NCBI GenBank assembly: GCA_963824395.1
Contig: CAWGPF010000004.1
Span: forward strand, 186,001-250,000
Reading direction: 5' to 3'
DNA length: 64,000 nucleotides
Origin: 13-2-20CM-66-19 sp963824395
Lineage (GTDB): Bacteria; Pseudomonadota; Gammaproteobacteria; Steroidobacterales; Steroidobacteraceae
In this document: positions 26,083 through 35,409 of the stretch, piece by piece
How the letters are laid out: each line of letters begins with the position of its first letter
Position numbering within the stretch: position 1 is the first letter of the stretch
Position numbers and translations under genes: made by a program
Notes under the pieces: generated by a model
What the model saw: only the letters and a program-made list of their open reading frames with translations
Told to the model about the DNA's origin: nothing
Database searches by the model: none

Positions 26083-26685
26083 CGCCAGAGCCGACTTAGG
26101 GCTGCGTATCTCGCCGTTTGCGGCGGGGCTGCCTTCCTTGGCGTTTCGATATCGTCCGTGACAGCCCTGAGCAACCAACCCACTCACCCTACCTGTGAGC
26201 CGCCACCTGCTCTGTGCGGTTCCGTACGAAGTTCGGTACGCGTCGGCGATGAGGCCGACAACTCGCACTTGGCTAAGCAGGCGGCCGGTATTCGCCCGAT
26301 GGGTCCTTGACGGAAGGCAGGTATCGATGCAGCCCGGAATCTGGCTTCCCGCGCCTGCGGCCGGGAGCTGTCGCACCGTATCGGTGCGCGAGCATCCGTG
26401 GCGTCGTAGTTATCAGCCGGCCGCCGTCGACGTTGGCCGCCTGTCTTTGCTGTGTACGACGGCGCACAGACCAGCACTCAATAACTGCTTAGCTTGCGGT
26501 GTTAGGGGGATACGGAACCGTGGGGAGGATAGTGCAATGAGCAAGCAAGCCGCTTCGAATCACTGCAGCGAGGCAAGCCGGCGAAACCTCGTGGTTGCGC
26601 GCTCGACGCCCGGGCACAGAGGCGTGGTGCCGATACTCGGATCGCGCATAAGTGCGACACGGCCAGGGCCCGCGAGTTCCGGAGC
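26083..26685. other. Intergenic region of about 600 bases without a clear gene
   Basis: Reading frames here lack family features. A perfect seven-base inverted repeat (CGCACCG-TAT-CGGTGCG) lies at 26372-26388 and could be an operator or hairpin. GGGGAGGAT at 26522-26530 precedes an ATG at 26537 whose frame differs from the kinase that follows. The stretch may hold the kinase promoter and a decayed 5' part of that gene. Confidence 0.45.
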
Positions 26686-27423
26686 GTGTCCGCTTCGCCA
26701 GGCAGACAAGGGGTGCAGGCGCGCGAGGAGCTCGACAGCCAGGTCGTGGCGGTGCTGGCTCACGAGTTGCGCAACTCTCTGTGCGTAATCCGAATGGCCA
26801 CGGGCATTCTGACGATGGATCTGACCGCCGGCCCCGCAGCGGAAAAGGCGCGAACGTTGATTGAACATCAGACTGCCCACATGTCGCGCCTTGTGGAGGA
26901 CCTTCTCGAAACCTCACGCGGGCACAGCGGCAATCTGGCCTTGAAGTGCGAGAAGATCAACCTGTGCCTCGTGGCGGAGCACGCCCTGCGGTCAGTAGAA
27001 GTCACGATGCAGCGGCGCCGTCACTGCCTGACCGCAACCTTGCCTGTTGGACCTCTTTGGCTGCAGGGAGATGCCGCAAGGCTCGAGCAGGTATTTGTGA
27101 ACCTGCTGCTCAACGCTGCGAAGTACACCCCCGCCGGAGGCGTCGTTCGCCTTTCGGTGGAACGCGAGGCCGGCGAGGCAGTGGTGCGCATTAGTGACAG
27201 CGGCATCGGCATCGCGGCCGATTTTCTGCCCCGGGTGTTTGATCTCTTCGTGCGGGCGGATCCTTCGTCGTGCCACGCCGGGGCCGGGCTTGGGATCGGC
27301 TTGGCCCTGGTGCGCAATCTGGTCGATCGCCATGGAGGCTGTGTCACGGCGGCAAGCCCGGGACTGGGGCATGGCAGCGAGTTCGTGGTTCGCCTGCCTG
27401 TGCCGGAGCGGAGCGATCACTAG
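26686..27423 (+). CDS. Soluble sensor histidine kinase core
   Basis: 245 residues with dimerisation and ATPase domains only. H-box: VLAHELRNSLCVI (phosphorylated His about residue 26). N-box: VNLLLNAAKYTP. G1: ISDSGIGIA; F-box: VFDLFVRAD; G2: GLGIGLALVRNLVDRHGG. There is no transmembrane segment, and a sensor domain is absent from this frame. The GTG start at 26686 is the first usable codon after a stop at 26530, so an upstream sensory part in another frame cannot be excluded. No response regulator is adjacent. Such short kinases usually work with hybrid partners. Confidence 0.83.
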   Translation: MSASPGRQGVQAREELDSQVVAVLAHELRNSLCVIRMATGILTMDLTAGPAAEKARTLIEHQTAHMSRLVEDLLETSRGHSGNLALKCEKINLCLVAEHALRSVEVTMQRRRHCLTATLPVGPLWLQGDAARLEQVFVNLLLNAAKYTPAGGVVRLSVEREAGEAVVRISDSGIGIAADFLPRVFDLFVRADPSSCHAGAGLGIGLALVRNLVDRHGGCVTAASPGLGHGSEFVVRLPVPERSDH

Positions 27424-27504
27424 CGACGACGGGTACTTACTGATCGGGCACGCCGGCGCGGTCGTTCATCGCCAGCAACACCGGCACCTGGTGGAGTGAC
27501 CGGG

Positions 27505-28187
27505 TCAGCGTGACGCGGGCAGGCGCAGGGGAACCTTCGGGCAGCTGTTGCGGACACCCTGGCCACACGCGCGCACGGTGAGTTCCTTGGTCAGGCATAC
27601 ACGGATCTCCGACATGTTGGCGCGGCTGCACGCCACCGTCATGGCGCCATCCGCCATTTGCGGATTGGCATGACGGAAGAGTTCAACAATTTGATCCGTG
27701 GTCAGGGACTGGTCGGTGCGCGGGGCGCTGAGGGCAGGGGGAACATTCACTGCAGCGGTAGCGCGATCCGCGGTGGCGAAGTAATCCAGGGCGCTAAGGC
27801 CGCTGCAGACCCCGTGAGTCTGCCACTCGTGTGACATCAGCCGTGGGCTTGGGTAGATGGTGCGTCCCTTGGCTGCCGCCTCCGGCGTCAGCTCATACCA
27901 GTGCCGCAGTTCTCGGGATAGCCGCCCGCATCGTACTGCGGCCAAAGACCATGCAGAACAAAGCCATAGCCTTTGCTCGAGCACTCGGCGCCGTCATCAG
28001 CGTGGGTGAGGCAGTAAGTGGGAGCCCAGGACAGGCTCAACAGGTAGTAGTCGAACTGGCCGGCTTGCGCGTCCGGGCTCTTCTTATGGTGGTGGCGCGC
28101 GAAGGCGTTCGTCACCGTCAACAACAGAAGCGTAAGCGCGCATGCTTTCAGTATGGCTGCAACGTTGCCGCGTCGGGAAAGTGGCAT
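27505..28187 (-). pseudogene. Ribonuclease T2 family gene with one frameshift
   Basis: The first frame (from 28187) has a signal peptide, YYLLSLSWAPTYC and the catalytic segment FVLHGLWPQYDAGGYPENC, then stops at 27888. A second frame continues with LTPEAAAKGRTIYPSPRLM and the second catalytic segment SHEWQTHGVCSG, plus paired cysteines to the end at 27505. Restoring one base near 27895-27905 joins them into a normal RNase I/T2 enzyme of about 225 residues, which cuts RNA in the periplasm. All catalytic residues are intact, so the break is recent or an assembly error. Confidence 0.82.
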
Positions 28188-28318
28188 CGGGTCCTGTCCA
28201 TCGGGCGTGAAGTGCCGGCTCGGAACATCATATCCGCTTTCGAGAAGCGAGCCATTTTTGCCGTTGTGATCGCGCGTGCTCGACAGTCGCGCGTACCTCG
28301 CGGCCCCCGCATGCGTTG

Positions 28319-28927
28319 CTAGCGTGCACTCGCCATGTCTGTGAACGCGCTCTCGGGGCTAAGCACTTTGGTCACGAACACATCAGATGGCTTGACGGCC
28401 GCGACGCGACGTGGGTGATGAGCGCCCGGGCGACGCATGGCGAGGCCCTGCTCCCGCCGCTCCTGCGCTCGCCGTAGCAGCAGTTCCGCGACGGCAGTTT
28501 TTGCTTCGGTGTCACCCGTGTCGGCCGGGAACTCGAATATTTCCGTGGCATCGAATGGATTTGGCACCAGTACGGCCGCGCGGACCGGCTGCACAGGAGC
28601 CGTATCGGCAACCGGAGTTGTCGGGGCGGAGGCGACCGCATGGGCGCCTGGTTCCTCGCCCAGGATGTGCCACCCGGCGGCGAGCGTGACTGCGCACACC
28701 AGTGCAGCGAAGGTGATCGTACCGGCCACGTCGGCCCGGCGCGTCCGGGTGTAGACGAAGGTGTCGTACCCAGGTCCGCTGGGTGCTTCGGGCTGTGGTC
28801 GAAAGGAAGGCTCCCCGGCTCGGGCCAGCTCCAGCTGCTCCGCTTCACTAAGCTCGAGCTCCACCGTATCCTCGCCAAGCTCGCGATACCTGCCCGGCGC
28901 TGAGGGAGATTCCGGCCCTCCGGTCAT
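28319..28927 (-). CDS. Single-pass membrane protein, unknown function
   Basis: 202 residues. An acidic N-terminal tail (ELGEDTVELELSEAEQLELA) and a Pro-rich linker precede one transmembrane helix (about 68-88, ITFAALVCAVTLAAGWHIL). The periplasmic part is Ala/Pro-rich and then helical with many Arg (ELLLRRAQERREQGLAMRR). No family recognised. The topology resembles small envelope or secretion accessory proteins. It stands alone, 130 bases upstream of the RNase T2 gene. Confidence 0.65.
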   Translation of the reverse strand: MTGGPESPSAPGRYRELGEDTVELELSEAEQLELARAGEPSFRPQPEAPSGPGYDTFVYTRTRRADVAGTITFAALVCAVTLAAGWHILGEEPGAHAVASAPTTPVADTAPVQPVRAAVLVPNPFDATEIFEFPADTGDTEAKTAVAELLLRRAQERREQGLAMRRPGAHHPRRVAAVKPSDVFVTKVLSPESAFTDMASAR

Positions 28928-29149
28928 CCTGCAACTTCCTTATTCATTTAGAAGAGTCCCTAGCCCGACGTGACCGCCGCATTGCTTATACCCCTCGGGC
29001 CTCGCGCCGCAGCACGTAGCACCCCTCATTTCTGGTGTAAGCATCCGCTGACAGAGGCCCTGGCCTCGTCGCAGGCATTCGGCAACCGCTCAGGGCGAAA
29101 TCAAAGCTTGTGCGCGGACTGCGCGTCAGCCGTTCGGCCGCCGTAGGCT

Positions 29150-29380
29150 ACATCCGCCCCACCCGGGGGTCCGCGCCAGGCAGCAGCCTCGAACGGCTCT
29201 GAAAAGTACTGCCCCGCGTCACTTGGCCGTCGTCGAACTCCGTGATGCTCACGGAATAGGACGGCTTCGCGTCAGGATCGCGTCCTCCCGATAAATGCGG
29301 TGTTTGGTCTCGAAGTCGCCGGGATCCGAGGCGGCCACGCGCCGGATGAGCGCTGCGCGAATCCTGCCTGCCTCGTCCAT
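29150..29380 (-). pseudogene. Remnant of an NTF2/SnoaL-fold gene
   Basis: Three pieces of one family survive in order but in different frames: GRIRAALIRRVAASDPGDFE then HRIYREDAIL (from an ATG at 29380); DAKPSYSVSITEFDDGQVTR; and GQYFSEPFEAAAWR near the end. This order matches 'nuclear transport factor 2 family' proteins of about 125 residues as I know them. Roughly 60 residues between the first and second piece are missing. Internal deletion plus frameshifts mean it is dead. It lies just upstream of, and opposite to, the flavoenzyme gene. Confidence 0.7.
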
Positions 29381-29519
29381 TTGCAATACGCCCCTGATTG
29401 TGGGAAGTAAAACATCGGTCGGCGTCTGGCGTACCGGCCGCAGGACGATCAGTGTTCCAGCAGTGTATTGAGGCTTCTTGCGAATGCGAGTCGCGCGACT
29501 CCGAACCCGAGGCTCTCGT

Positions 29520-30920
29520 ATGAGTTCGAAATTTGATGCCATCGTGATCGGGATGGGTCAGGCGGGGCCCGCCCTGGCTGCGCGCCTTGCCGGCCACGGA
29601 ATGAAGGTGGCGATTGTCGAACAGGACAAGTTCGGGGGTACCTGCGTGAACAATGGCTGTACGCCGACGAAGGCGATGGTAGCGAGCGCGTACGCGGCGC
29701 ACATCGCCACGCGCGCCGGCGAATATGGTCTCGTGCTGTCCGGAACACCGTGGGTAAACATGGAAAGCGTCAAGGCGCGCAAGGACAGGATCGTGCGTGA
29801 TTCGCGCGAGGGGGTTGAGAAATGGATGACGGGGCTCAAGAACGCGACAATTTATCGCGGTCACGCGCGCTTTAGCGCTGCACAGGTCATCAACGTGAAC
29901 GGCGCGGAGCTGACTGCCGAGCGCATCTTCATCGATGTAGGGGGCAGGCCGCTGATTCCTGAAATGCCGGGTCTCGGGTCAGTGCCGTATCTCACCAACG
30001 TCACGATGATGGATCTCGACGTTGTGCCGGATCATCTCCTGGTGATCGGGGGAAGCTACGTGGGTCTGGAGTTTGCCCAGATGTTCAGGCGTTTTGGAAG
30101 CCGCGTCACGGTCGTGGAAATGGGGCCACACCTGGTCGGGCATGAAGACGCGGACGTATCCGAGTGCATCGAGGAGTTTCTCAGCGCAGAAGGCATCGCG
30201 CTGCGCCTCGGCGCGAAGTGCATCAGTCTGCACAAGACAGCCGATGGTGTCTCGGTCGGGCTCGATTGCAAGGAGGGCGAGCCTGGAGAGCATGGCAGTC
30301 ACCTGCTGCTTGCCGTGGGCCGAGTCCCGAACACTGACGACCTTGGGCTCGAGGTGGCGGGAATCGATGTGGACGGACACGGCTACATCCAGGTCGACGC
30401 GGCTCTGCAGTCCTCGAATCCCCACGTCTGGGCGTTGGGCGATTGCAATGGCAAGGGTGCATTTACCCATACTGCGTACAACGACTACGAAATAGTCGCC
30501 GACAACGTGCTGGGGAACGCCGGCCGCAAGTACACCGATCGCATTCCGGTCTACGCCCTCTACACCGATCCGCCACTGGGGCGCGTGGGCTTGAATGAAG
30601 CGGCGATCAGGAAGGCTGGCGCGGAGGCGCTCGTGGGCAAGTTGCCCATGACCCGGGTTGCGCGAGCCAGGGAAAAGGGCGAGACCAATGGCTTCCTCAA
30701 GATCCACGTCGAGAGAAGCTCGCAGCGGATCCTGGGCGCATCGCTCCTCGGCACGGGTGCCGATGAGGCGGTTCAGTCGCTGGTGGATGCGATCTACGCC
30801 AAGACGCCCTACACCGAAGTACAGCGCCACGTGCGCATCCACCCGACGGTCAGTGAGCTCTTGCCCACTGTGCTGGAGGGCTTAGAGCCGATGGGTGAGG
30901 CGTCGGCCGCACCGCGTTGA
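29520..30920 (+). CDS. FAD-dependent pyridine nucleotide-disulfide oxidoreductase (mercuric reductase-like)
   Basis: 466 residues, complete. The FAD motif is IVIGMGQAGPALAARLAGHG, the redox-active disulfide is FGGTCVNNGCTPTK, the NAD(P) motif is VIGGSYVGLEFAQMFRRFGS and the second FAD contact is VWALGDCNGKGAFTHTA. The C-terminal dimer domain contains the active-site His-x4-Glu-like VRIHPTVSELLPT. It lacks the C-terminal Cys pair and N-terminal metal-binding domain of MerA, so mercury reduction is not supported; the real substrate is unknown. An in-frame upstream start at 29478 is possible, but ATG 29520 begins the fold directly. Confidence 0.88.
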   Translation: MSSKFDAIVIGMGQAGPALAARLAGHGMKVAIVEQDKFGGTCVNNGCTPTKAMVASAYAAHIATRAGEYGLVLSGTPWVNMESVKARKDRIVRDSREGVEKWMTGLKNATIYRGHARFSAAQVINVNGAELTAERIFIDVGGRPLIPEMPGLGSVPYLTNVTMMDLDVVPDHLLVIGGSYVGLEFAQMFRRFGSRVTVVEMGPHLVGHEDADVSECIEEFLSAEGIALRLGAKCISLHKTADGVSVGLDCKEGEPGEHGSHLLLAVGRVPNTDDLGLEVAGIDVDGHGYIQVDAALQSSNPHVWALGDCNGKGAFTHTAYNDYEIVADNVLGNAGRKYTDRIPVYALYTDPPLGRVGLNEAAIRKAGAEALVGKLPMTRVARAREKGETNGFLKIHVERSSQRILGASLLGTGADEAVQSLVDAIYAKTPYTEVQRHVRIHPTVSELLPTVLEGLEPMGEASAAPR

Positions 30921-31149
30921 CCGGCAGCTCCTCAGTTGTCGGCACGAGTCGCGGCAGCGCGGTGTAGAGCGCATGCATGCGCAAATGACGCCAGTCATGC
31001 CCCGCCGGCCCCGCACGTCCTTTCTAACACCTAGGTCCTGCAGGCATCACTCTTAGGCTGCGGTGATGAGCGATTGCGTAAGGGTAAGTACGGATTCGTC
31101 GACGTCGGGGTGAGGTACACTGCCACAGAACGAGGCGGGAAGACCGGGA

Positions 31150-31680
31150 CGATCGTGGATGCGACAATCATCGAAGCCCCGCCCTCGACCAAGAACGAGG
31201 ATCAGGCGCGCGATCCTGAGATGCACCAGACCAAGAAGGGCAAGGAGTGGCACTTTGGGATGAAGGCGCACGTTGGCACTGACAAGCGCGGGATCGTACA
31301 CAGTCTTACCACCACGGCGGCCAACATCTCCGACGTCAGCCAGATGGGGCAGCTGCTGCACGGTAAGGAACGCGAGGTCTTTGGCGACCAGGCGTACTGG
31401 AGCCAGTCGCACCGCCTCGGGGCACTTGCGCGTGGCATCCGTTACCGCATCAACCGCCGCCCCAACCCGGGCCGGCCGCTGAGTCGGTTCGAGCGGCGCC
31501 TGAACCGCCTGCGTTCGGCCACCCGTGCACGCGGCGAGCATGCCTTCCACGTGGTGAAGTGCCTGTGGGGCTTTACCAAGGTGCGTTACCGGGGCCTGGC
31601 CAAGAACACCGCGCGCCTGTTTACTGCCTTTGCGCTGGCGAACCTGCCTAGAGGAGAAAGTATCAGTGGGACGTCGGGTG
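31150..31680 (+). mobile_element. IS5-family transposase remnant, N-terminal half missing
   Basis: The frame enters transposase homology abruptly at GTIVDATIIEAPPSTKN and continues through DPEMHQTKKGKEWHFGMKAH, EVFGDQAYWS, GEHAFHVVKCLWGFTKVRY and AKNTARLFTAFALANL. All three DDE residues are present (VDAT, GDQA, GEHA), but the roughly 150 residues that normally precede them are absent. The sequence before the junction (RYTATERGGK) is unrelated. No terminal inverted repeats or target duplication are visible. It is a dead fragment marking an old insertion. Confidence 0.85.
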
Positions 31681-31847
31681 TTGAGCGGCCGCCCGGCACG
31701 CGCATGCGGATGCCTGCTCAACGGCGAGGCCGGCAGCAGCTGTGCTGAAGCCCTCATGGATCGTTCCGGTTCGGCTTGGAACCGCACTGACTCTCCAGGG
31801 ATGGCCGCGTCTGCGATCGGCGTCTCCGATCGCTCATCCAGATCGCG

Positions 31848-32790
31848 ATGAGTCTCCGCGCTGCGCGGCTGTATCTAAGCTGCCTGGGCTTACTTTTTGC
31901 GCATTCGGTGATGGCGCAAGGTCTGGCACCGCGCGCGTACGTCATTACTCCCACCGATAGCAACGCACTCGACCTGCAATATACGCATCTCGATGGCAGT
32001 CTCGACTTCGCCGGCGCCGTGCCCATCACGGAAGCGACGTCCAAGAGCAATGTAGAGACGCTCAGCTTACTATCACAGCTTCGGACTCCTTGGTCGGGCG
32101 GCTAGCGTGGTCTTCGGCCTGCCGTATGGCAGCGGCGATTTCAAGGGCACGGTGGCCGAAGCGCCGAAGGAATCGCACCGCTCCGGTACGCTGGATACGG
32201 TCGCGCGCTTCGCCATCAATCTGCTGGGCGGACCCGCTATGTCGGTGAGGGAGTTCGGCCGATGGCAGCAGCAGGGGCTGCTCGGGGTGAGCCTCACTGT
32301 CGTCGCCCCTACCGGGCAATACGACGGGACCCGACTGGTTAACTGGGGCAGCAACCGTTGGTCCTTCAAACCTGAGATCGGCTACTCGCAGCGCTGGGGA
32401 CATTGGCTGCTCGACGGATACCTCGGCGCCTGGTTCTTCACCACGAATCCTGAGTTTTTCTCTGAGAACAGCCACTACCCCGGAATTCGGGCGCAGACCG
32501 AGGACCCCATTGAGGAGGTCGAGATGCATCTCAGCTACGATTTCCGGCCGCGGCTATGGGTATCCCTGGACGCAAATTTCTGGCGTGGGGGGACGACCAG
32601 CTTAAACGGTGTCGAGAATCCGCTGACCACTCAAAAGAGCTCGCGAATCGGTGTCACGGCGGCCATCCCTTTAACCGCGCATCAGGCGCTAAAGCTCAGT
32701 CTCAGTGACGGTGCTTACTCGATCTACGGCGGAAACTACAAGAGCATCTCCGTAGGATGGCAGTACAGCTGGCTGGACGGAAAATTCTGA
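31848..32790 (+). pseudogene. Outer-membrane channel of the phenol-degradation 'MetA-pathway' type, frameshifted
   Basis: Frame one (from ATG 31848) has a signal peptide (LGLLFAHSVMAQGLAPRAY) and NALDLQYTHLDGSLDF, then stops at 32105. Removing one T at 32067-32068 joins it to a second frame (LSYYHSFGLLGRAASVVFGLPYG) that runs to 32790 with beta-barrel strands such as LLGVSLTVVAPTGQYD and FKPEIGYSQRWGHWLLDGY. The whole resembles transporter proteins of Pfam 'Phenol_MetA_deg', thought to carry hydrophobic substrates over the outer membrane. The single-base break leaves the rest intact, so decay is very recent or the base call is wrong. Confidence 0.8.
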
Positions 32791-32956
32791 GCTGGCAGGG
32801 AGGCTTTCGCGGGCCGCACGATGGGGCGCACAGCGTCGGCAGAAGGTGTGACAGAAAGAACTGACAGTCGTTTCAGCGGCTGGACCTAGAGTTTCCGGTG
32901 CATCCGGCTAAATTGGAGTGCCGAGCGACACCCGGCGCACCGCGCAGGACCTAGGT

Positions 32957-34282
32957 ATGAGATTGGCTTCCCACGTTATGGCCGTCTTGGCAGTCGTTCT
33001 GGCTTCAACCGGCGCCGTCGCGGCATCACAGGAATCCGACGAGGGTGAATACGGCGCGCATCCTGTGATTCCGGCGCCGGAAAAGCATCTGATCCCGACG
33101 CTCAAGGTCGCAAAAGCAAAGCGCTGGAAGGGTGACGCCATGCCCCGGGCCGGCTCGGGGCTGAAGGTTTCCGCGCTGGCACGGGATCTGCAGCATCCGC
33201 GCTGGGTATACGTTCTGCCTAACGGCGACATTCTGGTGGCCGAAAGCGAGGCGCCGCCGAAGCCCGAAGACGGCAAGGGCGTGAGGGGACTAGTGCAGAA
33301 GCACGAGCAAAAGCGCGCAGGGTCCGGCGATGCGCCCAGCGCCAACCGGATCACGTTGCTCCGGGACGTGCGTGGCGACGGCGCCTCCGTTGAACGCCAC
33401 ACCTTCCTGCAGGGACTCAACTCACCGATAGGGATGGCCCTCATCGGGGACCTCTTTTACGTTGCTGACAGCGATGCCGTTGTCAGAGTTCCTTACCACA
33501 CCGGGGATACCGAAATCACCGCGACGCCGACCAAGGTAACCGACCTGCCCGCCGGCCCGATCAATCATCATTGGACGAAGAGCCTGATCGCGAGCGCCGA
33601 TGGTACGAAGGTGTATGTTGGCGTGGGGTCCAACAGCAATGCAGGCGAGAACGGTATCGAGGCCGAAAACGAGCGTAACGCGGTATGGGAGATAGACCTG
33701 TCGAGCGGTGCGCACCGGATTTTTGCCAATGGACTGCGCAATCCGGTGGGTCTCGCCTGGCAGCCGGATTCTCAAGTGCTGTGGGTCGCGGTCAACGAGC
33801 GCGACGAACTGGGGGATCACCTGCCGCCGGACTATATGACGGGATTAAAAGAGGGGGCCTTTTACGGCTTTCCATACAGCTACTACGGGCAGCACGTCGA
33901 CGTACGCGTCAAGGCACAAAACCCGGAGCTCGTGGCCAAAGCGATTGCACCGGACTATGCCCTGGGAGCCCATACCGCCTCGCTCGGGCTTTGTTGGTCG
34001 GGCGGTTCCACACTGCCCCCACCTTATCAGCACGGGATGTTCGTAGGGCAGCATGGCTCGTGGAATCGCAAGACGCTTAGTGGCTATAGGGTGGTGTTTG
34101 TAGCGTTCGACAAGGGAACTCCGCAGGGATTACCCATCGAGGTACTGGGAGGTTTCCTGAACTCCGAAGGTCAGGCCCAGGGCAGACCCGTGGGCCTGGC
34201 AATCGACAAGCAGGGATCACTGCTCGTGGCGGACGATGTGGGAAACTCTGTATGGCGCGTGAGCGCGGCGGCTAAGAACTGA
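32957..34282 (+). CDS. Periplasmic sorbosone dehydrogenase-like (PQQ-type beta-propeller) protein
   Basis: About 441 residues with a signal peptide (MAVLAVVLASTGAVAA). The propeller motifs are those of glucose/sorbosone dehydrogenases: LQHPRWVYVLPNGDILVAES, LNSPIGMALIGDLFYVAD, VYVGVGSNSNAGENG, IFANGLRNPVGLAW and GMFVGQHGSWNRK. Such enzymes oxidise aldoses or sorbosone in the periplasm, using PQQ when the cofactor is present. No PQQ synthesis genes are in the window. The ATG at 32957 opens directly into the signal peptide. It is an isolated gene. Confidence 0.87.
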   Translation: MRLASHVMAVLAVVLASTGAVAASQESDEGEYGAHPVIPAPEKHLIPTLKVAKAKRWKGDAMPRAGSGLKVSALARDLQHPRWVYVLPNGDILVAESEAPPKPEDGKGVRGLVQKHEQKRAGSGDAPSANRITLLRDVRGDGASVERHTFLQGLNSPIGMALIGDLFYVADSDAVVRVPYHTGDTEITATPTKVTDLPAGPINHHWTKSLIASADGTKVYVGVGSNSNAGENGIEAENERNAVWEIDLSSGAHRIFANGLRNPVGLAWQPDSQVLWVAVNERDELGDHLPPDYMTGLKEGAFYGFPYSYYGQHVDVRVKAQNPELVAKAIAPDYALGAHTASLGLCWSGGSTLPPPYQHGMFVGQHGSWNRKTLSGYRVVFVAFDKGTPQGLPIEVLGGFLNSEGQAQGRPVGLAIDKQGSLLVADDVGNSVWRVSAAAKN

Positions 34283-34480
34283 GTCGAGAACTATTCAAGC
34301 CACGCCCGGGATGTAGTCGAATCCTTTGGACGGGTCACCAACGGATACGCAATCCGTGGGCAGGTGAGGCGGGAGCCTGCGATTCCCGGGGCCGGGGATT
34401 ATGCACGCTGCGGTTCAGTGCGCATTTCGTGCTGTGGCCCCACCGCAGTCAGGTCGCGCCGGCGAAGGCACCTGGGGAGA

Positions 34481-35149
34481 TTACCGGATCAGTCCCGCTC
34501 GCCGCAGGCGATCGGCCGTGGGCGCAGTGATCGTCATCAGCGTGGCCTGAGTGGAGTCGACTTCCTGGGCCTTAGTCTTCGTGTCGATCGTGTAGAGCAG
34601 CTTCGCGTCACTGATCTCGTAGAATCTTGTCACGACATGAATGGAATTCGTCAGCGAGGTCAGCGGCGGGGAGGTCTGAAACTCCACATTCGTCACCGGC
34701 ATGCCGTAGGCGCCGTAGCCGAAGTCGGTGGCCTGATAGCGCGCGTCGCCGCGGGTGTCGTTGCTGCCTCCTACCCCCTGGGCGCTCTTTGAGGAAACAA
34801 GACGCGTGGCGATGACGGCGTCCGCATGGACTGATGCCGCCGCGCGCTCCACGGTCTCACGGTTCAGTGGCTCGGCGGCACTCATCAGGGCACAGCTCGA
34901 GAATACCGTCGTCGATGCACTCTGGAGCTGGGATGCAAAGGTCGACTCAAACGCGCACCGGATGTCGCGATTCGGACTGACCCCGATGACCAGAACTCGG
35001 GCGAACGTCTGGTTGCGGGGCGCGTCGGGCTGCCATTCGCTCTTTACCGAGACGCCGGCGCATCCAGAAAGGCCTGCAAGTGCCGCCATCCAAAGGAGCG
35101 TGCAAGCCGCAAGGTCTTTCTGCAAACGCGCGCGCGGGTGAGGGCTCAA
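34481..35149 (-). CDS. Putative lipoprotein, unknown function
   Basis: About 222 residues from a TTG at 35149; no ATG precedes the signal, so the exact start is uncertain and a longer frame reaches 35314. The signal ends in a lipobox (MAALAGLSGCAGVS). The mature domain has a first strand FARVLVIGVSPNRDIRCAFE and VHADAVIATRLVSS, resembling the strand-helix pattern of DUF4136-like or TolB N-terminal lipoproteins. It is probably an envelope protein. No partner genes nearby. Confidence 0.68.
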   Translation of the reverse strand: MSPHPRARLQKDLAACTLLWMAALAGLSGCAGVSVKSEWQPDAPRNQTFARVLVIGVSPNRDIRCAFESTFASQLQSASTTVFSSCALMSAAEPLNRETVERAAASVHADAVIATRLVSSKSAQGVGGSNDTRGDARYQATDFGYGAYGMPVTNVEFQTSPPLTSLTNSIHVVTRFYEISDAKLLYTIDTKTKAQEVDSTQATLMTITAPTADRLRRAGLIR

Positions 35150-35409
35150 GATGCGCTCTTCGGGTGAAAACAGTCGGCGCAGTATACGCGTTACGAGGCG
35201 GTGAAGTTCCGCGCAAGCGCGCTGCAGGGCCCGACTTGCGGGGGCGAGCGCATGGCGTAAGGTCAGGGCCCTGTTCCAGCGCAAACGATAACGCCTCCAC
35301 AATGTTCGGACCATCCGTACAAGTCGCGACCCGAATCTTTAACCGGGTCACGGACTTGCCGCCCTGAGCCCCTAATGCTCTGGCTTTGCCCCATTTAAGC
35401 GCCGGCGCC

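Noticed and set aside
26195..26788. 197-residue plus-strand frame before the histidine kinase
   Set aside because: Composition looks like noise and it overlaps the kinase in another frame; kept only as a possible sign of a frameshift.
29520..30920. Assignment as mercuric reductase (merA)
   Set aside because: The C-terminal cysteine pair and metal-binding N-domain are absent, and no mer genes are nearby.
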